This document shows, piece by piece, positions 18,590 through 27,444 of a DNA stretch of 64,000 nt (its first letter is position 1; the number at the start of each line of letters is the position of its first letter). The stretch spans positions 763,349-827,348 of the forward strand of contig NZ_VRUR01000001.1 of the NCBI RefSeq assembly GCF_008040165.1, given 5' to 3'. The notes under the pieces are model-generated. The model worked only from the letters and a program-made list of their open reading frames with translations, was not told the origin of the DNA and did not search any database. The position numbers and the translations under genes are program-made. Source of the DNA: Flagellimonas hymeniacidonis. Lineage in GTDB: Bacteria > Bacteroidota > Bacteroidia > Flavobacteriales > Flavobacteriaceae.

Positions 18590-19306
18590 ATGTCAGAAAA
18601 ACCCAAAACCTATTTTAATTGGAGCTCTGGGAAAGATTCCGCACTCGCCCTCTATTTTCTACAGCAACAGAACAACTATGCAATTGACCGTTTGTTGACC
18701 ACGGTAAACTCTCATTACAATAGAGTTTCCATGCACGGACTGCGTAAGGAGGTTTTGGAAGCTCAAGCTAAGGAGGTTGGCATACCATTAGACATTCTTG
18801 AAGTTCCTGAAAGTCCATCAATGGAAGAATATAACACTTTGATGGGAAATAAAATTGAGCAATTAAAATCTGAAGGATATACGCATACCGCTTTTGGTGA
18901 CATCTTTCTGGAAGACCTTAAAGTCTACAGAGAAAAAATGTTATCTGTTGTAGAAATTGAAACTATTTTCCCTATCTGGAAAAGGGACACTCGGGAACTG
19001 CTCAGCGAATTCTTTGCATTGGGATTTCGCGCTGTAATTGTGTGTATTAATAACTCAAAGTTAGACGCTTCTTTTTTAGGGAAAGAATTATCCTTGGAGC
19101 TCATTGAGCAATTTCCAAAAGATGTTGATCCTTGTGGTGAAAATGGGGAGTTCCATACCTTTTGTTTTGATGGGCCAATTTTTAAAAAACCCATTGCATT
19201 TGAACTAGGAGAAAAAGTCTATAAAACTTATGATGACCCTTCGGACAAAACCAAAAATATCAAGTTTGGGTTTTGTGATATTTTATTAAAAAGCGTCGTA
19301 GACTAA
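18590..19306 (+). CDS. Diphthine-ammonia-ligase-like ATP pyrophosphatase (Dph6 family)
   Basis: Starting at the ATG at 18590 the protein is 238 residues. It opens with the PP-loop WSSGKDSALAL, then an ALRKEVLEAQAKEVGIPL-like helix, and HTAFGDIFLEDL; the C-terminal CGENGEFHTFCFDGPIF is the hallmark of the family (GENGEFHT). Eukaryotic and archaeal members amidate diphthine on elongation factor 2. Bacteria lack diphthamide, so the bacterial substrate is unknown. Its 3' end overlaps the convergent hydrolase gene by 21 bases. Confidence 0.85.
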   Translation: MSEKPKTYFNWSSGKDSALALYFLQQQNNYAIDRLLTTVNSHYNRVSMHGLRKEVLEAQAKEVGIPLDILEVPESPSMEEYNTLMGNKIEQLKSEGYTHTAFGDIFLEDLKVYREKMLSVVEIETIFPIWKRDTRELLSEFFALGFRAVIVCINNSKLDASFLGKELSLELIEQFPKDVDPCGENGEFHTFCFDGPIFKKPIAFELGEKVYKTYDDPSDKTKNIKFGFCDILLKSVVD

Positions 19307-20443
19307 TTTTACAAACTCTCCTATTTTATTTGGTTCCAACCAACGCGTTACTAACATGAGTCCACTTTTTTGGTCCACTACAATAAAATTGCCTCCAAAA
19401 CCAGCTGCATAAAATAAATGTTCGGGAACATCTTTCCAATGGCGTGATCCTTTTTGGTTTAACCACCACATATATCCATAATTTACATTGGGCACTGAAG
19501 GTTCTGTCGCTTTGGTAATCCAACCTTCACTTAATAATTGCTGATCTTTCCAACGACCATTATTAAGGAATACCAATCCAAAACGAGCCATGTCTTCTGT
19601 ATTAATAAACAAGCCTGCTCCAGAATGGCCACCTCCTGTTACAGATTTCATTTTTATGCCGTCAACCTCGGTCCAAGCATGATCATACCCATACCAGCGC
19701 CAAGTGGTAGAAGCATCAATCTTATCCATTAGCTGTTCTTTTAATACCATGGGCATAGGTTTACGCCAAACATGGGTAAGAGAATAGGACAACACATTTA
19801 CCCGAACATCATTGTACTCCATTACGGTACCTGGCTCATTGAGTTTTCGAAACTTCCAGTCATCCAAGTCGCCATCTTTGGGTGGCCTGTCCGCCCAATC
19901 CTTAAGGCCCCAAAGCTCTCCAGACCAATCAGAGTTCTGCTGTAAAAGGTGCTCCCAACTTACCTTGCTATTATGTCTCCCATCAAAAGTACCGTCCCAA
20001 ATATAATCGCCTACTTTATCATCAACACTTGAAATCAATCCCTTGTCCACTGCCAAACCCGCCATAGTGGAAAGAAAACTCTTTGTGACGCTAAAAGTCA
20101 TATCGACCCGTTTGGTATCTCCCCATGAAGCTAATAGATAGCCATTTTTTAAAATCATCCCTGCTGGCCCACCACGTTTTTTGGTAGGTCCCAAAATTTC
20201 ATGGAAAGGTTCTCTCTGAAACCCTTTTAAAATGGCTCGCCGTAAATCCCGCGACCCGGAGTATTCATTTGCCATGGCAAAATCCACAGCAGTCTGTAGT
20301 TTGGTTTCGCTAAAAGAAAATTGGTTTTTGGAAGTCTCTTTCCACACCACATTGCGTTCGGGAAAATAAACATCTTGGCACACACCAAAATTTGCCGACA
20401 AAACAAAAGCAAGCAATACGATTAGATGGATACTATTTTTCAT
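19286..20443 (-). CDS. Secreted beta-lactamase-fold serine hydrolase
   Basis: The 385-residue protein has a signal peptide ending near FGVCQ. The class C beta-lactamase/PBP fold is marked by the SxxK motif in SVTKSFLS near residue 118, the YxN-like MEYNDVRVN, and a C-terminal GFGGNF strand equivalent to the KTG region. Such proteins are periplasmic esterases, peptidases or carboxylesterases more often than true beta-lactamases. Its substrate is not determinable. It overlaps the Dph6-like gene tail to tail. Confidence 0.85.
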   Translation of the reverse strand: MKNSIHLIVLLAFVLSANFGVCQDVYFPERNVVWKETSKNQFSFSETKLQTAVDFAMANEYSGSRDLRRAILKGFQREPFHEILGPTKKRGGPAGMILKNGYLLASWGDTKRVDMTFSVTKSFLSTMAGLAVDKGLISSVDDKVGDYIWDGTFDGRHNSKVSWEHLLQQNSDWSGELWGLKDWADRPPKDGDLDDWKFRKLNEPGTVMEYNDVRVNVLSYSLTHVWRKPMPMVLKEQLMDKIDASTTWRWYGYDHAWTEVDGIKMKSVTGGGHSGAGLFINTEDMARFGLVFLNNGRWKDQQLLSEGWITKATEPSVPNVNYGYMWWLNQKGSRHWKDVPEHLFYAAGFGGNFIVVDQKSGLMLVTRWLEPNKIGEFVKLVYDAF

Positions 20444-20516
20444 TTGTAGTAACTCTTAGTTTGGGAAATCAAGTTACTAATTGCAAGTTACATCTTGAAG
20501 TTCTTTGCAGAATATA

Positions 20517-22493
20517 TTAAAACCGCTTCTTCCTTACCAACTCTCCAGCATCATCATAATACCGCCAAGTACCTACTTGTTCACCTCTTTTAAAACGTCC
20601 AGATATTTTTTCGCTGCCATTGGAATAGAACTCAGTGTAGCGCCCGTGTTTAAGGCCATCCTTTAATTCTACCTCAAACCTTAAGGTGCCATTGGAATAG
20701 TTTTTACGAAATGACTTTGCATTTAGGTCTGTGGGATAAATGGGGTTTAAATTAAATATAGCATCTGTAGTTTCTGATGTATTTGTAGCTTTTGGTTTTG
20801 ATACCACTACCTTGTCTTGAAATTGTGCCTTATCCTTAACCTCATTGACATCTTGATAGTTGACCACTAGCAGACTTTCAAAAAGGTCATCTTCTGGGGT
20901 TAATTGAAATCCAATCTGTGGAAAGCAAATAATAAAATCTTTGTTTTTGCGAAGTTTCAATCTTGTACTTCCATCTGCCAACGCATACATATTATCATAT
21001 AACACTGGAATATTGCTATATACAAACAGGCTGGATTTGCGTTCAAACCGTTTATCAAAATCTATAAAATCTTTAGACGTTGATAAGGTTTCTTGAGTGG
21101 TAAAGTTATCAATAATACCTTTTAGTGTATTTGGGTTATTACTAAAAATCACATAGTTATCTATTTGGGTAAAATAGGGTTTATCTAATTGGTTAAACCG
21201 ATTTCCCAAAAGGATTTTAAAGAAGCCTTTAATGGATAGAAAGTTGATTTCATGCTCCTTATAGGAAATTGCTTTAAATTTTACCGGGGTCTTTTTTTTG
21301 ATTTGTTTTAGCACAAAATCCAAATTGGCTTTGGCATCATCCGCATCCGTGGTTTTTAAAACCAACGCCATATCGTTTTTCCCTTTTGAAATAGCCGACT
21401 GAATTTGTAGTAGTGCGATTTCATCTCCAATCCAGCTTATAAAGTTTTCCTGAATATCAATTTTCAGAAACTTCTCCACTTTTTCTATTCCGGCTTGATA
21501 AGTCTCAAATTGTTCGGTATCGCCTTCTTGTGCTTGCTCAAAATTTGTATAGAATTCAGAAAAGCTATGAAACCCGTAGCTCACATAAAGCGCTGTGCGT
21601 TTAGGAGCAATTGTAGGTATTGTTCGTTCTGCAGTTCCCGATTTCTGAAGTGCGTTTAAATAATTTTCATTGATGGAACTGATATTGGTAAAGCCGTTAG
21701 CCGTGATAGTACTGCGTTTATCCAAATCAAAGCTGAAACCAGAGAACAAAAAGTTGTTGCTGATCCTATATACCCAGTCGCTTGGTTTAGCTGAAAAACG
21801 TTTGTAGTAGTCATCCAAAAAATCGTATTGCAGATACAAACGAAATAAATCTTCATACCCAACCTTTTTATTGATCTCTATAAAATTCAGGTTTCGCCCC
21901 AATGCTGGTTCTTGGTACTGATCTATTGATGCCTCCACCAAGGTATGGGTGTAAGAGGCCACCAATTGGTTTTTCACAAAGGACAGATACATGGTTTCCT
22001 TGTTCTTGTGATCGTACACTTCCAGAATTTCCTGATTGTGATAGTTTCGCTTGCTTAAGGTGTAGTTGTCATTAAGAAGGGTATTCAAATAGGTTTTTAG
22101 CAATTTTAATTTGGCAATCCGTTTAAGGTCCAACACGTAGAAAATTCCATAGTCTTTTTCAGAGACCATGTGGATGGAAATGAACAGGGAGCGCCCATCA
22201 AAAAACTCGAACAACTTATGGTTGTTGTTGAATACGGTATCTACTTTCTGAATGTTTTCCGTCAGCTCGGCAAAATATCCGTTTTTTTGCAAGTGTTGCC
22301 AAGCTTCGCTTTCACTTACTTTTTGCCAGCTTTCTACGGGTTTTTCAGATTCAATTACAAAAACGGCATCCTTAGGTATAAGATAAATGGATTGAAGATT
22401 GGTCTTAGGTGATAAAACCAATATGTATAAAAGATAGGCTACATAAACCAAAAGTAAGGCAAGGAGGCCAAAGAAAACTCTTTTTTTAATCAT
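20517..22493 (-). CDS. Membrane-anchored DUF3352-like protein with MORN-type C-terminal repeats
   Basis: The 658-residue protein starts with one N-terminal membrane segment (FFGLLALLLVYVAYLLYILV), leaving most of it in the periplasm. The long middle part has the repeated FLxxG...ITANGF and DxxxALxL patterns of DUF3352-type proteins of unknown function. The last ~60 residues carry two toxin-antitoxin YwqK/MORN-like repeats: GTLRFEVELKDGLKHGRYTE and SNGSEKISGRFKRGEQVGTW. These beta-hairpin repeats generally mediate binding. I can only suggest an envelope-associated scaffold. Confidence 0.6.
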   Translation of the reverse strand: MIKKRVFFGLLALLLVYVAYLLYILVLSPKTNLQSIYLIPKDAVFVIESEKPVESWQKVSESEAWQHLQKNGYFAELTENIQKVDTVFNNNHKLFEFFDGRSLFISIHMVSEKDYGIFYVLDLKRIAKLKLLKTYLNTLLNDNYTLSKRNYHNQEILEVYDHKNKETMYLSFVKNQLVASYTHTLVEASIDQYQEPALGRNLNFIEINKKVGYEDLFRLYLQYDFLDDYYKRFSAKPSDWVYRISNNFLFSGFSFDLDKRSTITANGFTNISSINENYLNALQKSGTAERTIPTIAPKRTALYVSYGFHSFSEFYTNFEQAQEGDTEQFETYQAGIEKVEKFLKIDIQENFISWIGDEIALLQIQSAISKGKNDMALVLKTTDADDAKANLDFVLKQIKKKTPVKFKAISYKEHEINFLSIKGFFKILLGNRFNQLDKPYFTQIDNYVIFSNNPNTLKGIIDNFTTQETLSTSKDFIDFDKRFERKSSLFVYSNIPVLYDNMYALADGSTRLKLRKNKDFIICFPQIGFQLTPEDDLFESLLVVNYQDVNEVKDKAQFQDKVVVSKPKATNTSETTDAIFNLNPIYPTDLNAKSFRKNYSNGTLRFEVELKDGLKHGRYTEFYSNGSEKISGRFKRGEQVGTWRYYDDAGELVRKKRF

Positions 22494-22554
22494 TGGAAGG
22501 AAGTGTCTTCTCTATCAACGAAAAAGCGAATAATTTAGTTTACGCCTTTTTATA

Positions 22555-23214
22555 CTAAAGTGATTTTAAGTCCTTAATGGTCTTAAAGGCCACATCTACC
22601 TGTTCCTCGTTGACCAAAATGGTGAACTCATTGGTGGTGGAAATTACCTCATAGAGTATAATACCTTCCCATGCTAAACGCTGAAAGATAAAATAATAGA
22701 TTCCGGGTACTGAAACATTTTCAGCTGGAAGTTTTACCGTAATGGAAGAAAGGTTTTCTGCCTTTTGCGTACAGCGCTCGTGCTTAAAATACTTTTCCAC
22801 CACACCATCCATCAAGTTGCTTATGACAATATTGATTTCGTTAACTCCTCTTGAAGAGGTATAAAACACATCTTGATTTGCATTCACTTCCTGTAATAAT
22901 CTAGCTTGTTGTTGCAAAATAGTCTCTGAAGCCAAAAATGTGTAATCCGTTAACGAAGAGCGCACCGTTATTTCACCAATATTCTTAAGGACCTTTACAA
23001 TTTTATGGGTTGCTCTAAATTCCAAATCATCTGACAAACGCTTAAGCGCCATTACAATGGCTCCGTCCTTTACATCTTTACCTAATGCATCCGAGATTTC
23101 AGGTTTTATTTGTCTAGATAAAGATGTAAGATTGATGATGCCCTGCGCTAAGGCACTTTGCAAGAAGGGTTTCTTTTTGATATAATGTTCAACTACGGCG
23201 GATATGGTTTTCAT
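22555..23214 (-). CDS. ACT-domain-like regulatory protein
   Basis: The 219-residue soluble protein has an N-terminal helical part (residues ~1-75, ALAQGIINLTSLSRQIKPEI) that looks like a small DNA- or protein-binding module. A following mixed region leads to a C-terminal segment VSVPGIYYFIFQRLAWEGI...EFTILVNEEQVDVAF with the betaalphabeta pattern of an ACT domain, as in aspartate kinases. Homologues are usually described as hypothetical in this family of bacteria. It may sense an amino acid; ligand and target are unknown. Confidence 0.6.
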   Translation of the reverse strand: MKTISAVVEHYIKKKPFLQSALAQGIINLTSLSRQIKPEISDALGKDVKDGAIVMALKRLSDDLEFRATHKIVKVLKNIGEITVRSSLTDYTFLASETILQQQARLLQEVNANQDVFYTSSRGVNEINIVISNLMDGVVEKYFKHERCTQKAENLSSITVKLPAENVSVPGIYYFIFQRLAWEGIILYEVISTTNEFTILVNEEQVDVAFKTIKDLKSL

Positions 23215-23266
23215 TCTTGGCGGTTTTATAGCAAAAATAACATATTGTTACAAATAAAACAAATGG

Positions 23267-23626
23267 TTAAAAATGATAGAACGCGTTTTCCACATGTTCT
23301 AGCTCAAAAACCTCACCTTTTTTAATTACTGTAATGACGTCGAACCTCACCTCAACATCCAAATTATTATCTTCAATATAATGATCCGCTGCCATAACCA
23401 GCAGTTTTATTTTTTTTGCAGGAATTGCTTGAGAAATATCCTCAAAAAACCCTGAAGTCCTAGATTTTACCTCAACAATTACAAGTTCTTTGCCCTTTTT
23501 AGCCACAATATCTATCTCCGCTTTTAGATACATATAGTTTCGAAAACAGATTGTGTAACCATTCTTGATTAAAAAATCCGTTGCTTTTTGCTCTCCAAGC
23601 CTCCCAAATTCATTGTGTTTTCCCAT
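23267..23626 (-). CDS. YraN/UPF0102 family putative endonuclease
   Basis: The 119-residue protein matches the UPF0102 family in length and motifs: GRLGEQKATDFLIKNGY at the N-terminus, EIDIVAKKGKELVIVEVKSR carrying the D...ExK nuclease-like residues, and RFDVITV in the C-terminal strand. The fold is that of Holliday-junction resolvases (Hjc-like), but the cellular role is not settled. It is upstream of and co-directional with the ACT-domain gene, separated by about 50 bases. Confidence 0.88.
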   Translation of the reverse strand: MGKHNEFGRLGEQKATDFLIKNGYTICFRNYMYLKAEIDIVAKKGKELVIVEVKSRTSGFFEDISQAIPAKKIKLLVMAADHYIEDNNLDVEVRFDVITVIKKGEVFELEHVENAFYHF

Positions 23627-23795
23627 TCCTTTTGAAAAATATTAAAAAATATGTGCAGTTCATCGAAAAAATTGGTAGTTCAAGGCCAAAACTGCGTTAA
23701 GATTGTAATTTGTTGGCTGAATTGAACCACACCCAACGTTAACTAAACATATAGTTGCCCCAAAACTATGGACCTAATTAACGCCAGACATTGCT

Positions 23796-25307
23796 ATGGA
23801 GTACTTCATTAATTGTAATTCCTCGACGTTGGCGCAGTATAATACTCCATTGGATGAGTTGCGTGCTGCCCATTTGTACCGGAGGCTAGGTTTTAGTGCC
23901 TCAGTACAAACTATTAATGCCGCTGTTGGACAAACAGCCGATACCCTTGTGGACAATTTAGTAAATCAAGCTCTTGCAGCACCTACAATACCTGCCCCGC
24001 TATGGGCAGATTGGACGAATGCTGATTACCCTGCCGACGATGATTTGGCAAGACAGGTTAGAAGAGCCCAAGTAGAAGAATTTACTACAGCTTACGGTAA
24101 CGCCCTCTTAGATAATAACTTAAGAGATAGAATGAGTTTCTTTTGGAGCAACCATTTTGTTACAGAATTGGATGTTTACAACTGTAACTCTTTCTTATAC
24201 TATTATATAAACAACCTACAGCGCAACGCTTTAGGAAACTTTAGAACCTTTGTGAGCGAAATTGGCTTAACAAGTGCCATGCTCTATTATTTAGATGGTG
24301 TAAGAAACCGTGGTAACAATCCAAATGAAAATTATGCCCGTGAGCTTTATGAGCTTTTCGCTTTAGGTGAAGGCAATAATTACACGGAGGATGATATTAT
24401 TGAAACCGCAAAAGCCATTTCAGGATATACCAATCGCGGTGAAGAAGGATGCACCCAGGTAACCTTTGATGCTGAAGATTTTAATACAGATAATAAAACC
24501 ATATTTGGACAAACGGGAAATTGGGGTTATGACGATGTAATCGACATCCTATTTACCCAAAGACCTAATGAAATAGCCGGTTTTATCTGCAAAAAGCTAT
24601 ATGAGTTCTTTGTACATCCAGATTCTACAAATGATGATGGAGGTATAGCTCCCGATATTATTGATGGATTGGCACAAACTTTTATTGCCAACAATTTTGA
24701 AATTGCTCCAGTATTATCACAATTATTTAAAAGTCAGCACTTTTTTGATGATACCGCTATTGGTGTTATCATTAAAAGTCCATTTGATCTTTATATGAAT
24801 TTGATCAAGGAAACTGGTTTTACCTATGATGACGGTACGGTTCTTAATGTAGTCGATGCTTCCAGATTAATTGGGCAGGAACTTTTTGATCCCTTTGATG
24901 TTGCCGGATGGCAGCGCGATAGACAGTGGATCAACACCAATTTCATTATTGGGCGTTGGCTAACATCCGAAGTGTTCTTGGAACGTTTCTTCCAAGCAAA
25001 CCCAGAACAATTTAGAACATTGGCAATGGATGCCGTCGGTGCCGCTAATGTAAATACAAGCAATCCAGAAATAGTGGTAAACGCCTTGGTAAACAAGTTT
25101 ACACCTAAAGGTTTATTGACACCTCAAGATTTTGAAAATTCAATGGATGCCTTCAAAATTGATGACGTACCTGAGAATTATTATTCACCTGATTATATCG
25201 CTGGAGGCTTAAGCCTTTGGTCACTATCGGTCAGTGCGGAAGTCCCTACACAAGTTTATGTGTTATTACGTCATTTGTCAAGAGAACCCGAATTTCAACT
25301 TAAATAA
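23796..25307 (+). CDS. DUF1800 family protein
   Basis: The 503-residue protein has the DUF1800 signatures HLYRRLGFSASVQTINAAV near the N-terminus, RMSFFWSNHFV, and NENYARELYELFALGEGNYT-like ARELxELFTLG in the middle. DUF1800 proteins are usually exported and encoded next to a DUF1501 partner, exactly as here (nine bases apart). Their biochemical function is unknown. No clear signal peptide is seen at this start, so export may be by hitch-hiking with the Tat-signal partner; that is inference. Confidence 0.9.
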   Translation: MEYFINCNSSTLAQYNTPLDELRAAHLYRRLGFSASVQTINAAVGQTADTLVDNLVNQALAAPTIPAPLWADWTNADYPADDDLARQVRRAQVEEFTTAYGNALLDNNLRDRMSFFWSNHFVTELDVYNCNSFLYYYINNLQRNALGNFRTFVSEIGLTSAMLYYLDGVRNRGNNPNENYARELYELFALGEGNNYTEDDIIETAKAISGYTNRGEEGCTQVTFDAEDFNTDNKTIFGQTGNWGYDDVIDILFTQRPNEIAGFICKKLYEFFVHPDSTNDDGGIAPDIIDGLAQTFIANNFEIAPVLSQLFKSQHFFDDTAIGVIIKSPFDLYMNLIKETGFTYDDGTVLNVVDASRLIGQELFDPFDVAGWQRDRQWINTNFIIGRWLTSEVFLERFFQANPEQFRTLAMDAVGAANVNTSNPEIVVNALVNKFTPKGLLTPQDFENSMDAFKIDDVPENYYSPDYIAGGLSLWSLSVSAEVPTQVYVLLRHLSREPEFQLK

Positions 25308-25316
25308 CCCTACACC

Positions 25317-27029
25317 ATGTGCGATACTCATCATACCCACGATACATCACCTCACAAAGGCCTTGAACACGATGGCCACGATTTAGAACACAAAACATGG
25401 AGCAGACGTTCCTTTATCCAAGCTTTGGGTATAGCGGGCTCTGGTTCTATGTTCTTGGGAAGTAACTTAGTTTCTGCCTCGGCACCTTCTCCCTTAACAT
25501 CTGCAATTGCAGATGCTGAGACCGATCATATTTTAATATTGATCAGGTTGTCTGGAGGTAATGACGGACTAAGTACCGTTATCCCAATACAACAATACGA
25601 TACTTATGCTAATGCAAGGCCGAACATCTATATCCCAGAAAGTAAAGTCCTAAAACTTACTGATGATTTTGGTGTGCCTACCTATATGAGTTCCTTGGAA
25701 CCACTTTGGGGAGAAGGGCAATTTAAAGCCGTTCATGGAGTAGGTTATGAAGGCCAAAGTCTATCCCATTTTACAGGGTCAGATATTTTTGCCAACACTG
25801 ATCTTACCACTACTGGTTTTTCTGGTCTTGACACAGGTTGGATGGGTAGACATTTTGAGGAATGCTTCCCAGATTATCTGATTAATCCACCAGAAGCTCC
25901 TGCTGCTATCCAAATTGGTAATTTGGCCAACTTGGTTTTCCAGGGTGAAGAGACAAACTATGCCTTCGTCACCAACAACATTGATCAATTGGAAGAAATT
26001 GCCCAAACTGGGTTTTTCTATGACATTGAAAATGCTCCTTTTGACAGTTGTATGTATGGCGATCAGCTTAAATTTCTTAGAGGTGTAGCCAATACGACCT
26101 ACGAATATGCTGGAAAAATTCATGAAGCCTACGAAAGAGGACAAAACCAAGTAGAATATCAAGACAACGGTTTTGCAAGACAATTGGCCCTATTGGCACG
26201 ATTGATCAAAGGAAACTTAGGTACCAAGGTATACATGATTTCTATGGGTGGATTTGACACTCACGGTAATCAACCCCTTGCTCACGAACGATTGATGACC
26301 AATCTTTCTATTGCCATCAACAATTTTTATGAAGATGTTGCCTTTACACAACAAGATGATAAGGTATTAAGTATGACCTTCTCTGAGTTCGGTCGTAGAA
26401 TCTTTGAAAATGGTTCCAACGGTACCGATCACGGTAAAGCTGCCCCTACCTTATTCTTCGGATCAGGATTGAGTGGAAGTGCATTTATTGGTGACCACCC
26501 TTCATTGGAGAGTCCCAATGGACGTGGAAACTTAGAGCATACCATGGATTTTAGAAACCTTTATGGAACAGTACTTGCCGAATGGCTATGCGTTCCAAGA
26601 GAAGCTGTAGAACGTCATTTGCTTGGATACCAATATCAGGCAATTGATCTTGGGTTTAACTGTAGCGGAGAAGTCTTTGATGATATTGCCATGGACAGCG
26701 ATCCACCAACATTACCAGACACCCCACCAAGCCCAGATGGTATGGATCCAGATCCAGATGCATTGGCTACAATTGTGCATAGACCTTACTATCCAACGGA
26801 GCGCACTCCACATATTTATTTGGAAATGCCCGTTGCTGCACATGTTGATATTCAATTATACAACATCTTAGGTCAGAATGTAGGTACAGTGTTCAATGAA
26901 ATGATGCTGGAAGGCTCTGCTGAAATCAATATAAGGGAGCGAATGAGAGATAGTTTATCCACCGGAAAATATATCTATAGAATTTCGGTAGGAGATGAAA
27001 AAATGAGTAAATCCGTAATGATAATGTAG
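25317..27029 (+). CDS. DUF1501 family Tat-exported protein with T9SS-like tail
   Basis: The 570-residue protein carries a twin-arginine signal (WSRRSFIQALGIAGSGSMFLG, residues ~28-48) and the DUF1501 core: LIRLSGGNDGLSTVIP, SHFTGSDIF, GGFDTHGNQ, FSEFGRR and TDHGKAAPTLFFG. This core belongs to the alkaline-phosphatase/sulfatase superfamily. A Pro/Asp-rich linker (~485-505) leads to a C-terminal beta module with VDIQLYNILGQNVGTV and GKYIYRISVGDEKMSKSVMI, typical of type IX secretion sorting domains. It is partnered with the upstream DUF1800 gene. A predicted surface or secreted complex of unknown substrate. Confidence 0.9.
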   Translation: MCDTHHTHDTSPHKGLEHDGHDLEHKTWSRRSFIQALGIAGSGSMFLGSNLVSASAPSPLTSAIADAETDHILILIRLSGGNDGLSTVIPIQQYDTYANARPNIYIPESKVLKLTDDFGVPTYMSSLEPLWGEGQFKAVHGVGYEGQSLSHFTGSDIFANTDLTTTGFSGLDTGWMGRHFEECFPDYLINPPEAPAAIQIGNLANLVFQGEETNYAFVTNNIDQLEEIAQTGFFYDIENAPFDSCMYGDQLKFLRGVANTTYEYAGKIHEAYERGQNQVEYQDNGFARQLALLARLIKGNLGTKVYMISMGGFDTHGNQPLAHERLMTNLSIAINNFYEDVAFTQQDDKVLSMTFSEFGRRIFENGSNGTDHGKAAPTLFFGSGLSGSAFIGDHPSLESPNGRGNLEHTMDFRNLYGTVLAEWLCVPREAVERHLLGYQYQAIDLGFNCSGEVFDDIAMDSDPPTLPDTPPSPDGMDPDPDALATIVHRPYYPTERTPHIYLEMPVAAHVDIQLYNILGQNVGTVFNEMMLEGSAEINIRERMRDSLSTGKYIYRISVGDEKMSKSVMIM

Positions 27030-27054
27030 ACTAGTCGTAACGTATACATTCCAG

Positions 27055-27115
27055 AATCCTCCGATAGTGCAACTCCCCACCCCAATTAGAGCTGCATGAT
27101 TCGGAGGTTTCCTTT
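27055..27115. terminator. Probable terminator between convergent genes
   Basis: CCTCCGA (27058-27064) pairs with TCGGAGG (27101-27107). Inside it GTGCA pairs with TGCAT, and TTTCCTTTTT follows on the plus strand. It lies between the DUF1501 stop and the stop of a small minus-strand gene and could serve the plus-strand operon. Confidence 0.5.
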
Positions 27116-27280
27116 TTAGGTCGGTTTCGGCTTGTCCCTATCCGTTTTAAATGCCAAGGCCTTTTTCACTTCGTGATTCTTATCCTTGTACACTCGGGTT
27201 ACTTCTTCCTTTTTATCTTCTTTTAAAACTTCCTTGAATTTTTCTAGCTTTTTAAACTTCTTGGGGTTGCCTGTGCTCAT
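27116..27280 (-). CDS. Small Lys-rich protein (54 aa)
   Basis: A complete ATG-to-TAA frame of 54 codons encodes MSTGNPKKFKKLEKF... followed by EVLKEDKKEEVTRVYKDKN and a basic Pro-containing end (DRDKPKPT). It has about 17 lysines, no cysteine and no membrane segment, so it is a charged, probably helical cytoplasmic peptide. It is convergent with the DUF1501 operon and divergent from metG. I do not recognise a family. Coding reality is supported by the clean frame between a terminator-like hairpin and the metG promoter region, but not proven. Confidence 0.5.
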   Translation of the reverse strand: MSTGNPKKFKKLEKFKEVLKEDKKEEVTRVYKDKNHEVKKALAFKTDRDKPKPT

Positions 27281-27417
27281 ATCAACTATTTTTTATAAGT
27301 GTATTCTTACAAGATAATCATTATTGATTCCTTTTCTTTTTTAAAACTTCATTTTTCGATATTCCGACACCCCTCAACAAGTCACTAAAAGGGTAGAATC
27401 ACTCCAATGAAATTCAG

Positions 27418-27425
27418 TATTTTTG
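27418..27425 (+). promoter_or_regulatory. Possible -7 box for metG
   Basis: TATTTTTG matches the Bacteroidota -7 consensus TAnnTTTG exactly and is 19 bases before the metG ATG. No convincing TTG -33 element is seen 17-20 bases upstream, so it is tentative. Confidence 0.35.
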
Positions 27426-27444
27426 GGCTTAATTAAATCGATTC

